From assembly GCF_000482725.1 (NCBI RefSeq), contig NZ_KI519477.1:219160-283159 (forward strand): a stretch of DNA of 64,000 bases, in the 5' to 3' direction. This DNA comes from Psychromonas arctica DSM 14288 (GTDB taxonomy: Bacteria > Pseudomonadota > Gammaproteobacteria > Enterobacterales > Psychromonadaceae). Below the pieces are notes generated by a model. It did not search any database, was not told the origin of the DNA, and saw only the letters and a list, made by a program, of their open reading frames with translations. The translations under genes and the position numbers were made by a program. This document shows, piece by piece, positions 17,996-27,378 of this stretch; the first letter of the stretch is position 1; each line of letters starts with the position of its first letter.

Positions 17996-19546
17996 ATGCG
18001 TTTTTTCCTGTCTTTATTGTTTACTGCTTCTTTTGCGCTCATTTTATCTGCATGCACTAATACTCAGCCGCAAACTCAAAATACAACACAAACAACCACA
18101 CCACAACCCACGCAAGAAGTCGTACATAAAGCATTTTCAAGCATATTAGAAAATAGCTTTCGAGGAAAACTCACTACACAGAATGATCAATTTTATTTTC
18201 AGGCCTGCGCAGATGATCAGCAATATACTATTGTCACAGATACCGAATTGGCGACTATCTATAAAAAAATAAGTAACAATACACAACAGCCCGTTTATAT
18301 TGAATTTGCAGGTGAAATCAATTTTACGACGAATAAGCGTACTAAGGATCTCGTTCAATTGCGTGTGGATAGAATACACCATATGGCTTTAGCGCAGTCA
18401 TCATTACAGTGCGCTAAACCACTGAATACCTTCCGTTTTAAAGCAAAAGGAGAAGATCCTTACTGGCGTATTAATATGCATGACAACCAACTATTTTTTG
18501 CCACAAAAGCCAGTAATCAATCTTATCTCTTAGGCAACGCTAACTTTGAAGCGACACAAATTAACCATTTAAAAAGCAGCAATGATGAAGGCCAACAGCT
18601 GGCTTTGCATATTCAGCCTGGGCATTGCTACATGTCTGACGATAAAGAATATTGGGGATATATCACTGAAGCAGAGACCGTATATGGACATTTTAGTGGC
18701 TGTGGACAACCGGGTTGGCTAGAAACTTCAGCCTCCTTTGCAGGTTATTATTTAAAAGCGGCAACGAATCAATCCCCAGAAGTTAATTTGACGTTAAATG
18801 AAAATCATAGCGTTGAATACGTACAAGGTAATGAACCTTACCAAATTATAAAAACAGGTTATTGGAAAAGTAATACGCCAGATAGCGTTGTAGTAATGCT
18901 CACACAGCAAAATGATCAATCGATACAAGAAGAAATTATCTTCAAACAAAGCGGTTTAAGCATTTCAAGCAATACGATTAACATCAGTAATATACTAACT
19001 TCATTTGCGACTCCTTTAACCTTTAAAAAAATGAACTTGCAAGCAGGTTTATCAGAGGAGGAGGCAGTACAAATTACGCGTCAATTTAACACTCAAAATA
19101 TTGAACCTAAAATACAAATAGATACAGAAGTGCAGGCAGCATTACGTCAATATTTTAAAATTCATAGAACCGACCCTAAACAAACTAAATTTAGTTCAGT
19201 TAGATTCGATTTAAATGGAGATGGACAAGATGAAGCGATCGCCTTTTTAGATTGGTGCTCTAGTACTGGTTGTGAAATGATAGTGTTTGAAGGAAAGAAT
19301 GATAGCCTTGTTTTTTCAAGTAGAATATCAAGAGTTTATGCGCCGATCACCGTTGCTAAAAGCCAACATTTTTCATGGCAAAGTTTAGCCTCGAAAAACA
19401 ATCAACAATGGTTACAGTTAGACTTTGATGGTTTAAGCTACCCATTACAAACACATAAAATAGCGAATTCAGAACCGAAACCAGAGCCCACTGGGGTGGT
19501 TTTATTTAGCCAAGGTAAACCAAATAAATGGTTCCCAATTAAATAA
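17996..19546 (+). CDS. Predicted lipoprotein of unknown function (COG3650-like domain)
   Basis: A 516-residue envelope lipoprotein. The ATG at 17996 (AGAGG 6 bases upstream) is followed by MRFFLSLLFTASFALILSAC, giving a lipobox LSAC. The Thr/Gln-rich linker after the cysteine is typical of tethered proteins. The middle (about 150-240) resembles the COG3650 type, with a conserved GHCYMSDDKEYWGY-like segment and paired Cys. Near residue 410 the motif DLNGDGQDE resembles a calcium-binding D-x-N-x-D-G loop, followed by WCSSTGCEMIVF. The function is not known. The gene stop lies inside the first unit of a tandem repeat. Confidence 0.65.
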   Translation: MRFFLSLLFTASFALILSACTNTQPQTQNTTQTTTPQPTQEVVHKAFSSILENSFRGKLTTQNDQFYFQACADDQQYTIVTDTELATIYKKISNNTQQPVYIEFAGEINFTTNKRTKDLVQLRVDRIHHMALAQSSLQCAKPLNTFRFKAKGEDPYWRINMHDNQLFFATKASNQSYLLGNANFEATQINHLKSSNDEGQQLALHIQPGHCYMSDDKEYWGYITEAETVYGHFSGCGQPGWLETSASFAGYYLKAATNQSPEVNLTLNENHSVEYVQGNEPYQIIKTGYWKSNTPDSVVVMLTQQNDQSIQEEIIFKQSGLSISSNTINISNILTSFATPLTFKKMNLQAGLSEEEAVQITRQFNTQNIEPKIQIDTEVQAALRQYFKIHRTDPKQTKFSSVRFDLNGDGQDEAIAFLDWCSSTGCEMIVFEGKNDSLVFSSRISRVYAPITVAKSQHFSWQSLASKNNQQWLQLDFDGLSYPLQTHKIANSEPKPEPTGVVLFSQGKPNKWFPIK

Positions 19547-19602
19547 TTCCAATTAAATAATTCCCATTAAATAATTCCCATTAAATAGTTCCCATTAAAC
19601 AG
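19532..19602 (+). repeat. 14-bp tandem repeat copying the lipoprotein gene end
   Basis: The last coding bases TTCCCAATTAAATAA (Phe-Pro-Ile-Lys-stop) are followed by four more units of the form TTCCCATTAAATAA (19547, 19561, 19575, 19589). The array therefore begins inside the gene and repeats the stop region. Confidence 0.9.
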
Positions 19603-19667
19603 AGATATCTAGGTAACTTGGAATGGCACGAATGAAAGCCTTAAATTCCTTTCTTCATGCCTGATTT

Positions 19668-19703
19668 AATAGGTTGAATAGGTTGAATAGATTGAATAGG
19701 TTA
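19668..19703 (+). repeat. 9-bp tandem repeat AATAGGTTG, four copies
   Basis: Units start at 19668, 19677, 19686 and 19695, with one change each in the last two. The last unit runs into a short inverted repeat (GGTTACTC 19699-19706, GAGTAACC 19720-19727). Confidence 0.85.
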
Positions 19704-19750
19704 CTCGGTGTAGATGATTGAGTAACCCACTGTAAAAGTACATTTACATA

Positions 19751-21205
19751 TTAATGAAAAATGCGCTCAAAAAAGGCTTTTTCAAATAAATACACAGAAG
19801 CTTTTGGGTGACGAGGAATATTAGCATCTACAGCGCTATTTTCTGGATTATAACCATTAAGCATTAGCACAAATAACTTGTCTCCCGCTTTCCCTTTCAC
19901 GAGCCCTACTAAATTAGCAACGCCCTTTAGAGATCCTGTTTTAGCAATCACCTTGCCTTTTAAAGCAGCCGTATTCACCCCACGGTGATACTTTAAAGTG
20001 CCGTCGATACCGGCAATGGCAAAACTACTTATCAAGCCTAATTGCTTATCCTGTGTATAAACAAATTTCATCACAGACATAAACAATTCAGCACTCATTA
20101 AGTTGTGTCGAGATAAACCTGAACCATCTGCTATATAAGCATTTTCAAGGTCAATACCATGTTCTTTAAGGATCGCTTTCATCGCCTGCGAGCCATTACG
20201 AAAGTTACCAGGTTGCTGAAAATATTGAGCACCGATGGTTTTGAATAAGCTATCGGCAATCAAGTTATCGGACTCTTTCATCATTTGTTGCAATAACACA
20301 TCTAATAATGGTGATTGATAAACCGCTAACGTTGATGCGGGATCTTGTTTCAGCGCAGGAGTTATCGGCTGAGAATCAATTTTTACTGTTCCCGATACAG
20401 CAATCCCCACTTGCTGTAATTCACTTGCAATGATCCGCTGTGCATAAGTATTAGGATCAGTAACCGCAAATGCTAAAGGGAAAGCGCGTTCCCTAGGTAC
20501 CATACACCCCCATAGATGATAATTATTATTGCTATTACGAGTCACTTCTAAGGCACAAAATTGCTCTGCACGTTGTGCTTTAGAAACCACTGACACATCA
20601 CTACTAATATCTACCGGCTCATAGCTCGGAATGTACAACGTTGCTTTGGTGGCATCTTCACTGGTTAAACTTAAGTTCCCTAACACACAATTTCTATTCA
20701 CAATAATGGCATTAGCCGGCGCTGTATAGCATACACCTAAGTCATTCCATACTTGTCCATCACTCCATTGATAACCATTAAATTGGCTATTATTAAGTAA
20801 AAAGTCTCCCTTAATACGATTAATCCCCTGTGCTTTAAGGTTACGTAATAATTGTCGAATATGTTGCCGTGTTAAAGTTGGGTCGCCACTAAAATATAAA
20901 CTAATATCACCTTGATATTGGCCTTTCTTAATGGCTTTTTTATTACCTTTAATAACCGTTTGGTAACGATATTTTTCACCCAAATACAACTTGGCGGTGG
21001 TAGCAGTAAGTAGTTTTTGTACGCTAGCCGGTGTTCTTAAGGACTCTTCTTGAAAAGAAGCTACTTTAATTTTTGTTTTAGCATCAATCACTAAATATGA
21101 AACCTGTGTCCCCTTTGGCAATAATGCCTGTAAATCCTGCCACTCTTGTGCGATAACACTTGTACAAAAAAGACTACTTATAAATAATAAACCAACTTTT
21201 AACAT
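19751..21205 (-). CDS. dacB: D-alanyl-D-alanine carboxypeptidase/endopeptidase PBP4 (DacB)
   Basis: A 484-residue periplasmic penicillin-binding protein 4 (peptidase family S13) that trims and cleaves peptidoglycan cross-links. A signal peptide (about 1-19, ending IAQ) leads in. Active-site motifs are SVQK at 61-64 (SxxK), SDN (SxN) near residue 315 and KTGSLKG near 425. The large insert between SxxK and SxN, typical of class C PBPs, is present. Length matches E. coli DacB (477). It diverges from pyrB across 171 bases and has no obvious operon partner. Confidence 0.94.
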   Translation of the reverse strand: MLKVGLLFISSLFCTSVIAQEWQDLQALLPKGTQVSYLVIDAKTKIKVASFQEESLRTPASVQKLLTATTAKLYLGEKYRYQTVIKGNKKAIKKGQYQGDISLYFSGDPTLTRQHIRQLLRNLKAQGINRIKGDFLLNNSQFNGYQWSDGQVWNDLGVCYTAPANAIIVNRNCVLGNLSLTSEDATKATLYIPSYEPVDISSDVSVVSKAQRAEQFCALEVTRNSNNNYHLWGCMVPRERAFPLAFAVTDPNTYAQRIIASELQQVGIAVSGTVKIDSQPITPALKQDPASTLAVYQSPLLDVLLQQMMKESDNLIADSLFKTIGAQYFQQPGNFRNGSQAMKAILKEHGIDLENAYIADGSGLSRHNLMSAELFMSVMKFVYTQDKQLGLISSFAIAGIDGTLKYHRGVNTAALKGKVIAKTGSLKGVANLVGLVKGKAGDKLFVLMLNGYNPENSAVDANIPRHPKASVYLFEKAFFERIFH

Positions 21206-21307
21206 CTCAAACCACTCAACCAGAAAATCAATTTTGAGGATAACCTTTATCAGCGCCCCATGCGATCAAAATTTAGTAGGATTAATAACAACAAAAGCAA
21301 TTGATAG

Positions 21308-21316
21308 TGATATAAT
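21308..21316 (+). promoter_or_regulatory. Extended -10 promoter of pyrBI
   Basis: TGA-TATAAT is a perfect extended -10, with no good -35. Transcription would start near 21323, leaving a leader of about 54 bases. The leader shows no hairpin with T run and no leader-peptide attenuator of the E. coli pyrBI kind. Confidence 0.5.
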
Positions 21317-21376
21317 TTTTGCCATTATCTGCTTCACTTATCCGAATAACATGGCCGACAACATGAGTGTGAAAAA

Positions 21377-22312
21377 ATGAATAATCCGTTATACCAAAAA
21401 AATATTATCTCCATTGCTGATTTATCACGTTCAGACCTAGAACTAATCCTTCAAACTGCTCACTCCTTAAAACAAACTCCACAACCTGAACTGTTAAAAA
21501 ACAAAGTGGTCGCAAGTTGCTTTTTTGAAGCTTCAACGCGTACCCGTTTATCCTTTGAAACAGCAGTACAACGTTTAGGTGGCAGCGTCATTGGATTTGA
21601 TAGTGGAGGTAACACGTCATTAGCACAAAAAGGTGAAACACTGGCTGATTCGGTAAAGATCATCGCTTCCTATGCGGATGCTTTTTTCATGCGTCACCCA
21701 CAGGAAGGCGCAGCACGTCTAGCCTCTGAGTTTACTGAGATCCCGGTCATTAATGGTGGTGATGGTTCTAACCAACATCCAACGCAGACTCTATTAGATT
21801 TATTCACCATTTATGAAACACAGGCGACATTAGATAACCTAAACATAGCCTTTGTAGGCGACCTTAAATATGGACGAACAGTTCACTCTTTAGCACAAGC
21901 ATTGTCCCTATTTAATTGTAACTTCTACTTTATTTCGCCGGAAGCGTTAGCAATGCCGGACTATATTATCGAAGAGCTGAATGAACGTAATATCAACTTT
22001 TCTCTGCACAGCAGCATTGAGGAAGTGGTCGATGACCTTGATATTTTATATATGACCAGAGTGCAAAAAGAGCGCTTTGATGAAACAGAATATCAGCATA
22101 TGAAGTCAGCTTTTCTATTAAACGCCAGCATGCTGGGTAATGTTAGAGACAACCTGAAAGTCTTACACCCATTGCCACGCGTTGATGAAATCAATATAGA
22201 TGTCGATGCCACACCTTATGCGTATTATTTTCAACAAGCGCAAAATGGGGTGTATGCACGCCAAGCATTACTTGCTTTATTATTAAGCAATCATTTTCAA
22301 GCAAACGCTTAA
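21377..22312 (+). CDS. pyrB: Aspartate carbamoyltransferase catalytic chain
   Basis: A 311-residue PyrB (E. coli 311) that joins carbamoyl phosphate and aspartate in the committed step of pyrimidine synthesis. Motifs: [12 protein letters not shown] (carbamoyl-phosphate loop), the RHPQEGAAR loop, [15 protein letters not shown], the [17 protein letters not shown] hinge and [11 protein letters not shown] near the C terminus. The partner regulatory chain pyrI starts 7 bases after the stop, so the typical c6r6 enzyme with CTP/ATP control is expected. The promoter is an extended -10 at 21308. Confidence 0.98.
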   Translation: MNNPLYQKNIISIADLSRSDLELILQTAHSLKQTPQPELLKNKVVASCFFEASTRTRLSFETAVQRLGGSVIGFDSGGNTSLAQKGETLADSVKIIASYADAFFMRHPQEGAARLASEFTEIPVINGGDGSNQHPTQTLLDLFTIYETQATLDNLNIAFVGDLKYGRTVHSLAQALSLFNCNFYFISPEALAMPDYIIEELNERNINFSLHSSIEEVVDDLDILYMTRVQKERFDETEYQHMKSAFLLNASMLGNVRDNLKVLHPLPRVDEINIDVDATPYAYYFQQAQNGVYARQALLALLLSNHFQANA

Positions 22313-22318
22313 GGTTTT

Positions 22319-22777
22319 ATGATGCAAAAGAAATTACAAGTAGAAGCAATTGAACACGGGTCGGTGATTGACCATATTCCAGCACAACAGGGTGTGAAAA
22401 TATTAAAGTTTTTCAAATTTACACAGACCAATGAAAAAATAACCATTGGTTTAAACCTTGCAACTCATAATGGTCAGGGTAAAGACTTAATTAAAATTGA
22501 AAATACATTTTTTAATGATCAACAAGCGAATCAATTAGCTTTATTTGCCCCTAATGCAACCATTAATCAAATCAAAGATTTTAAAGTGGTTAATAAATTT
22601 CAGGTGCAATTGCCTAGCTCATTTATTGGTGTACTTGCCTGCCCTAATAGCAATTGTATTAGCCACAATGAACCGGTTCAAACACGCTTTTACGTCAAAC
22701 AAAAAAACACCTTGAAGCTCAAGTGTCACTACTGTGAGAAGTCCTTTGAACGCAGTACTTTTGACGAATTAGACTAA
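22319..22777 (+). CDS. pyrI: Aspartate carbamoyltransferase regulatory chain
   Basis: A 152-residue PyrI. The N-terminal nucleotide-binding part starts [19 protein letters not shown] and contains [21 protein letters not shown]. The zinc domain has four cysteines in CPNSNC and CHYC that hold the contact with PyrB. Two adjacent ATGs (22319 and 22322) both follow AAGG, which overlaps the pyrB stop; the second has the better spacing (7 bases). Translational coupling with pyrB is likely. Confidence 0.97.
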   Translation: MMQKKLQVEAIEHGSVIDHIPAQQGVKILKFFKFTQTNEKITIGLNLATHNGQGKDLIKIENTFFNDQQANQLALFAPNATINQIKDFKVVNKFQVQLPSSFIGVLACPNSNCISHNEPVQTRFYVKQKNTLKLKCHYCEKSFERSTFDELD

Positions 22778-22884
22778 CTTAAAGGATTGCTCTAATTTTC
22801 GACAAATATCAGAGAATAAGATTGAAATAGAGTGTGTTACGTTTATACTGAACTTATACTTCATCATTAAAAGTGAGCATGCAT

Positions 22885-23400
22885 ATGCAATACAATACTT
22901 CTGTTTTATGTGATATCTACGCGGATACCATTGACGTCGCAGAACCACTATTAACTAACTTTGGTGGGCGTAACTCCTTTGCGGGAGAAGTGGTAACCAT
23001 TAAATGCTTTGAGTCAGTTGGTTTAATATATAAAGCATTAGAAGAAAATGGTGCAGGTAAAGTATTACTGATTGATGGTGGTGGCTCTTTACGTCGAGCC
23101 CTAATTAATGCTCACATTGCCGATTTAGCGGTTGAAAATGGTTGGGAAGGTATTGTAGTTAACGGTTGTGTACGTGAAGTCGACGCGCTAGAAGAATTAG
23201 ATATTGGCATTCAGGCGATTACCGCGATGCCAGTAGGTGCTGATGATAATGAAGTGGGTGAAATTAACTCGCCGGTAAACTTTGCAGGAGTGACTTTTTT
23301 ACCTGAAGACTTTTTATATGCCGATAGCACGGGTATCGTTATTTCTCCAGAGCCCTTAGTATTAGACACTGAAGATGCCGATGAAGAAGATGTGTTCTAA
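22885..23400 (+). CDS. rraA: Regulator of ribonuclease E activity A
   Basis: A 171-residue RraA that forms a trimeric ring and inhibits RNase E by binding its C-terminal scaffold. Typical segments: SVLCDIYAD-type start, [65 protein letters not shown] and PVNFAGVTF. The start at 22885 matches the family N terminus (MQYNTS) and lies 7 bases after AGTGAG; in-frame GTG 22873 and ATG 22879 are alternatives. The C-terminal tail is acidic. zapB lies beyond a shared terminator, as neighbours also in E. coli. Confidence 0.94.
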   Translation: MQYNTSVLCDIYADTIDVAEPLLTNFGGRNSFAGEVVTIKCFESVGLIYKALEENGAGKVLLIDGGGSLRRALINAHIADLAVENGWEGIVVNGCVREVDALEELDIGIQAITAMPVGADDNEVGEINSPVNFAGVTFLPEDFLYADSTGIVISPEPLVLDTEDADEEDVF

Positions 23401-23513
23401 TGCGCTTAGTTAATGCTCTCAGTTAATGGAATTAGTGTCTCGTATGCCAATTTGCAGTAATTAGCATTTATATTAATTAGCTATTTTTAATCATTAACAA
23501 ATATAATAGACAC

Positions 23514-23543
23514 AAAAAAGCCCAATTTTTATTTGGGCTTTTT
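23514..23543. terminator. Bidirectional terminator between rraA and zapB
   Basis: AAAAAGCCCAA and TTGGGCTTTTT form an 11-bp stem with a 7-base AT loop. It lies between converging rraA and zapB and can stop both. Confidence 0.88.
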
Positions 23544-23634
23544 AATGCTTCTTTTTTACGTTTAACTTGTCGTCACTTATTTAATCAAACCATTTTTCAT
23601 TTTGAAATAGAATTTGATAAAAATCTAATGTCGA

Positions 23635-23868
23635 TTAGTCAACATTCTCTTCAGCTTGTTCAATCTTACCCACTAAAGCACTTAAGCGATCCTGCCATTG
23701 TTGATGCTCAGCATTTAAACGTTCGTTGTCAGATTGTAGTTGTTCTGTTTGGTTTGCTAGATTAACTTTATCTTCTTTAAGTTCTTCAATTTCCATTTGC
23801 AGTAGTGCAATTGTCTCTACAGCTTGGTTGATTTTGTTTTCTAATTTTTCTAATAGCTCAAATGTCAT
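23635..23868 (-). CDS. zapB: Cell division protein ZapB
   Basis: A 77-residue, almost wholly coiled-coil protein that joins the early division ring through ZapA and links FtsZ with MatP. The N-terminal FELLEKLENKINQAVETIAL and LLQMEIEELKEDK segment is near-identical in pattern to E. coli ZapB (81 residues), followed by Gln/Asn/Leu heptads to the end. Ribosome site GGGACT-like, weak but with AAGGGACTCC spacing before the ATG. rraA converges from the other side. Confidence 0.9.
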   Translation of the reverse strand: MTFELLEKLENKINQAVETIALLQMEIEELKEDKVNLANQTEQLQSDNERLNAEHQQWQDRLSALVGKIEQAEENVD

Positions 23869-24039
23869 TTGGAGTCCCTTAATACAAAGTAGTTGTTAAC
23901 TGGAATGCAACGAGAATAAGCATTCCAAGACGCTTATTCAACCTTTGTTTTGATTTTTATGGAAAAAACCACCAATTCCTCTTTAAAGTTGAAGTATGTT
24001 ACTCTAATCTGCAATTTTTTTAATTTTTTGGGTAACAAA

Positions 24040-24261
24040 ATGTCAAAACAATTACAAATGGGTAAATACCAACATTATAAAGGCAGCTTTTATCAAGTTG
24101 AAGGAATAGCTTTTCACAGCGAAACTGAAGAAGAGATGGTTATTTACCGCCCTTTATACGGGCAAGGCGATTTATGGGTAAGACCCTTAGCAATGTTTGT
24201 AGAAAATGTCGAGATAGAGGGAAAAAGCCAACCACGCTTTGCGTATATTGGCTCAAAATAA
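24040..24261 (+). CDS. DUF1653 domain protein
   Basis: A 73-residue protein consisting of one DUF1653 domain: GKYQHYKGSFYQVEGIAFHS, EMVIYRPLYG and LWVRPLAMF are the characteristic blocks. The function of the family is unknown. The ATG at 24040 is preferred because the homologous part starts at once (MSKQLQMGKYQHYKG) and GGG lies 8-10 bases upstream; an in-frame start at 23950 would add a 30-residue non-conserved segment overlapping the zapB promoter. Convergent with cysE across a short hairpin. Confidence 0.85.
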   Translation: MSKQLQMGKYQHYKGSFYQVEGIAFHSETEEEMVIYRPLYGQGDLWVRPLAMFVENVEIEGKSQPRFAYIGSK

Positions 24262-24292
24262 TGAGTGTTTTATAAAAGCTAGCATTATAAAG

Positions 24293-24310
24293 TCCGTTAT
24301 TTATAACGGA
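24293..24310. terminator. Hairpin between the DUF1653 gene and cysE
   Basis: TCCGTTAT and ATAACGGA pair perfectly around TT, between two convergent genes, nested inside two GCTAGC copies (24279 and 24323 region). There is no clear T run, so the terminator role is probable only. Confidence 0.45.
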
Positions 24311-24332
24311 TATGGTTTATGAAGCTAGCTAT

Positions 24333-25112
24333 TCACAAACACTGTTCCATGGATAACGACGGCATATCACAAGATGGCCTGCCAACGATTTTAGCCGGTA
24401 CGCCTGCTACTGTGGTATGAGCCGGCACCGCTTCTAAAACAACACTACCCGCCCCTACTTTTGCACCGATACCGATTTCAATATTACCTAATACTTTTGC
24501 GCCCGCACCAATCATAACACCTTGGCGAATTTTAGGATGACGATCACCGCTCTCCTTACCGGTCCCCCCTAAGGTAACCCCTTGTAAGATTGAAACGTTA
24601 TCTTCAATAACCGCTGTTTCACCCACTACTACACCAGTAGCATGGTCAAACATAATACCTTTGCCAATAGTGGCGGCAGGATGCACATCGACACCAAAGA
24701 TAACTGAACTACGATTTTGTAAGTACAATGCTAATGCAATGCGGTTTTGTTGCCATAACCAATGCGCAACACGATGGATTTGAATCGCATGAAAACCTTT
24801 TAAATATAACAACGGAATAGAATAGTCTTCCACGGCAGGGTCACGATCTTGTACAGCAATAATATCGGCCATCGCACTTTCTAAAATAGTTGGATCATGC
24901 TCAAATGCTTCATCAATCACCTCTCGTACTAATATACCCGGCATAGTTCGGCTATCTAAGCGATTAGCTAATTGGTAACTTAATGCTGACGATAAATTTT
25001 TATGGTTTAAAATGGTAGAATGGAAAAAGCTAGCCAAAATAGGCTCACTTGATGAACTAGCCCATGCTTCTTCCCTGATTTTTTCCCATAGATCTCTAAT
25101 TTTCTCTTCCAT
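24333..25112 (-). CDS. cysE: Serine O-acetyltransferase
   Basis: A 259-residue CysE that acetylates serine with acetyl-CoA as the first step of cysteine synthesis. The N-terminal helical domain (about 1-130) contains the DRDPA motif. The C-terminal left-handed beta-helix of hexapeptide repeats has GVDVHPAATIGKGIMFDHATG (catalytic His and Asp), GETAVIEDNVSILQGVTLGGT and KVLGNIEIGIGAKVGAGSVV. The C-terminal tail, which carries cysteine feedback inhibition and binds CysK, ends in SMEQCL rather than the usual Ile. Single gene; fieF lies upstream. Confidence 0.96.
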   Translation of the reverse strand: MEEKIRDLWEKIREEAWASSSSEPILASFFHSTILNHKNLSSALSYQLANRLDSRTMPGILVREVIDEAFEHDPTILESAMADIIAVQDRDPAVEDYSIPLLYLKGFHAIQIHRVAHWLWQQNRIALALYLQNRSSVIFGVDVHPAATIGKGIMFDHATGVVVGETAVIEDNVSILQGVTLGGTGKESGDRHPKIRQGVMIGAGAKVLGNIEIGIGAKVGAGSVVLEAVPAHTTVAGVPAKIVGRPSCDMPSLSMEQCL

Positions 25113-25227
25113 TATTTTACCCTTAAACTATCAAATCAATGTATATCCATGCAGCGCCATATCGATATCATCTCTATGCCATACCACAGCTATATCAACT
25201 ATATATTGGTACTAGCTTATATCTTCA

Positions 25228-26160
25228 TTATACCGGTGCGTCGATGTTTACTGCTTCGTTACGTTTCTCTATCGGCACCACGGAAATAGGATCAAGATGG
25301 ATCAATATATCTGCACCAGGGAAAGCTGCTTGTAAGCCAAACTCAAGTTTGTCTGCTTTGTTATGTGCATCATATAAGCTTTGTCCATCATCTAACTCTA
25401 GATGTAATTGTATAAATTTAACGTAACCGGAAGAACGTGTTCTTAAATCATGTACACCACGCACTCCTTCTACTTTATAAGCCAATTTAAGGATTAGCTC
25501 ATTATCTTCTTGAGGCAATTGTTTATCCATCAAAGCATCAATTGATTGCGTACCAATTTCCCATGCGCCGTGTAAAATATAAAGACTGACTGCAATGGCA
25601 AAAACACCATCAGCCCAACCCCAACCATACCCAGCTAAAACAATCGCCAATAACACCGCACCATTCAGCACAATATCAGTTCGATAATGCAAAGAGTCTG
25701 CTTTTATCGCCATACTGTTAGTTTTTTTCACCACATAACCTTGATATAAAACCAAGGCAAGGGTCACAACTAACGATAAGATCATCACTGAAATCCCTAA
25801 ATTAGTCGCGACAATTTGATGATTGTTAATCACCGCTGAAATACCATTAATCATCAGGAAAACTGAAGACCCAGAAATAAAGGCGGCTTGCACTAACCCG
25901 GCTAAGCTTTCTGCTTTGCCATGACCAAAACGGTGCTCTTTATCGGCAGGCTGCAGGGCAACCTTAATTGCAAAAAGGTTGATAATAGAAGTGGTTACAT
26001 CCATTAATGAATCGGTCAACGCAGCAAGAATACTTGATGACCCCGTCACCATCCAAGCAATAAGCTTCACAATAATCAATAAAGAGGCGGCAATAATAGC
26101 TGCTTGACCCGCTCGTTTTACTAAGTATGCATATTCTTCAGGTTGTTGTGTTTGTTTCAC
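25228..26160 (-). CDS. fieF: Cation-efflux pump FieF (CDF family)
   Basis: A 310-residue cation diffusion facilitator, inner-membrane homodimer exporting Zn2+/Fe2+ in exchange for protons. Six membrane helices; the transport site is formed by DSLMD in helix 2 and HYRTD in helix 5, both intact. The cytoplasmic domain (about 210-300) carries VRGVHDLRTRSSGYVKFIQL and HNKADKLE, with the zinc-binding histidines. In E. coli fieF lies near cpxP-cpxR; here a CpxR-like regulator is divergent across 522 bases, but cpxP is missing. Confidence 0.94.
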   Translation of the reverse strand: MKQTQQPEEYAYLVKRAGQAAIIAASLLIIVKLIAWMVTGSSSILAALTDSLMDVTTSIINLFAIKVALQPADKEHRFGHGKAESLAGLVQAAFISGSSVFLMINGISAVINNHQIVATNLGISVMILSLVVTLALVLYQGYVVKKTNSMAIKADSLHYRTDIVLNGAVLLAIVLAGYGWGWADGVFAIAVSLYILHGAWEIGTQSIDALMDKQLPQEDNELILKLAYKVEGVRGVHDLRTRSSGYVKFIQLHLELDDGQSLYDAHNKADKLEFGLQAAFPGADILIHLDPISVVPIEKRNEAVNIDAPV

Positions 26161-26682
26161 AATATTACAGCTCTAAAAAGTGTTGGTTGGCTATTATACC
26201 CGTTAAGATTTAATAAACAAAACGCAGTGACAACACAATGAAAAGGCAGCACACATAACTCAATTTAAACAATTAACTTTAGGTCTTATGCTTTTAACTT
26301 TAGATATTGCACTTAATAGCATCGGTAAAAATCATGATTGAGCAGGCACATTAACAACGAGAATATATTGTAGTTTATTAAATCCCCCCCTATTTATGAG
26401 TGCAACTATGTTGACCTACTTCAATAGATAATTATTTATTCAATCATTTACGTGCAAGATATAAAATAGAGACCTACAATATACCTCTTTATAGGGTATA
26501 TTGTAGTCAATCTATTGATTTACCTAAATATGCAGTGACAAGTTTAAGATTCATTTTTACAGCAATCTTAATAAAAAACGCTAAACATAGCTTACTTTTC
26601 CCTGAAACAACAATAATTCCACTTCAAGCAGAATCGCTACTTGAAATTGGTATTCACACGCTTTACATAGGCTATATATACA
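26161..26682. other. Divergent promoter region fieF / cpxR-like gene
   Basis: AT-rich, no ORF and no cpxP. The main feature is the palindrome at 26474-26506; an extra half copy (ATATATTGTAG) lies at 26364-26374. Confidence 0.45.
26474..26506. promoter_or_regulatory. 12-bp-arm palindrome upstream of the cpxR-like gene
   Basis: CTACAATATACC and GGTATATTGTAG are perfect arms with a 9-base centre, about 180 bases before the regulator ATG. The half ATATTGTAG also occurs at 26366-26374. It could be an operator for divergent control, or a transcribed hairpin; no T run follows. Confidence 0.45.
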
Positions 26683-27378
26683 ATGAAAAATTTATTATTA
26701 ATCGATGATGATAAAGAGTTAGTTTCATTACTCGATAAAAATTTAACTTCCGAAGGTTTCATTGTTGAAACAGCCTACGATGGCGAGGAAGGCTTAAACA
26801 AATTCTTAATAAAAGATTACGACTTAATCATTTTAGATGAGGTGATGCCACGTATGTCTGGCTTTGAGGTGTTAAAATTAATAAGACAAAAAACGGACAT
26901 CCCAGTATTAATGCTGACAGCAGAAAACGATCAAACCAAACAAGTGATCAGCTTAGGAATGGGCGCAGATGATTATTTAACCAAACCTTTTAGTGAGCGT
27001 GATTTATCCGGTCGAATTAAAGTGATGTTACGTAGAGTTCAATACAAAAAAGGCAATGCAGAGAATAAAATATCACATTTAGATATTGAGTTATTTCCTA
27101 GTCAACAACAAGCCTTATGCCAAGAACGTACCATCGAACTCACTAATACTGAATTGCTGTTATTAGAAAAATTCTTAACCAATCCCGGTCAGTTATTGGA
27201 AAAATCTGCATTGAGTGAACAGGTTTTAGGTAAAAAACTACAAAAATTTGACCGCAGTATTGATATGCATTTAAGTAACCTACGTCGTAAATTACCTACT
27301 CGTTTAGATGGTCAAATTAGGGTAAAAAACTTTCGTGGTCGAGGTTATATGTGGTTAGATAACGACTCTCTTCAATAA
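26683..27378 (+). CDS. Orphan OmpR/CpxR-type response regulator
   Basis: A 231-residue two-domain regulator. Receiver domain (1-118) has the acidic pair in LLIDDDKEL, the phospho-acceptor Asp52 in IILDEVMP, Thr79 and Lys101 in YLTKPF. The C-terminal winged helix (about 130-228) is OmpR/PhoB-like, ending KLPTRLDGQIRVKNFRGRGYMW. Overall it is closest in pattern to CpxR, which controls envelope stress genes, and fieF is next door as in E. coli. No histidine kinase follows; 424 bases without a gene lead to trmL. Naming it cpxR would be inference. Confidence 0.85.
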   Translation: MKNLLLIDDDKELVSLLDKNLTSEGFIVETAYDGEEGLNKFLIKDYDLIILDEVMPRMSGFEVLKLIRQKTDIPVLMLTAENDQTKQVISLGMGADDYLTKPFSERDLSGRIKVMLRRVQYKKGNAENKISHLDIELFPSQQQALCQERTIELTNTELLLLEKFLTNPGQLLEKSALSEQVLGKKLQKFDRSIDMHLSNLRRKLPTRLDGQIRVKNFRGRGYMWLDNDSLQ

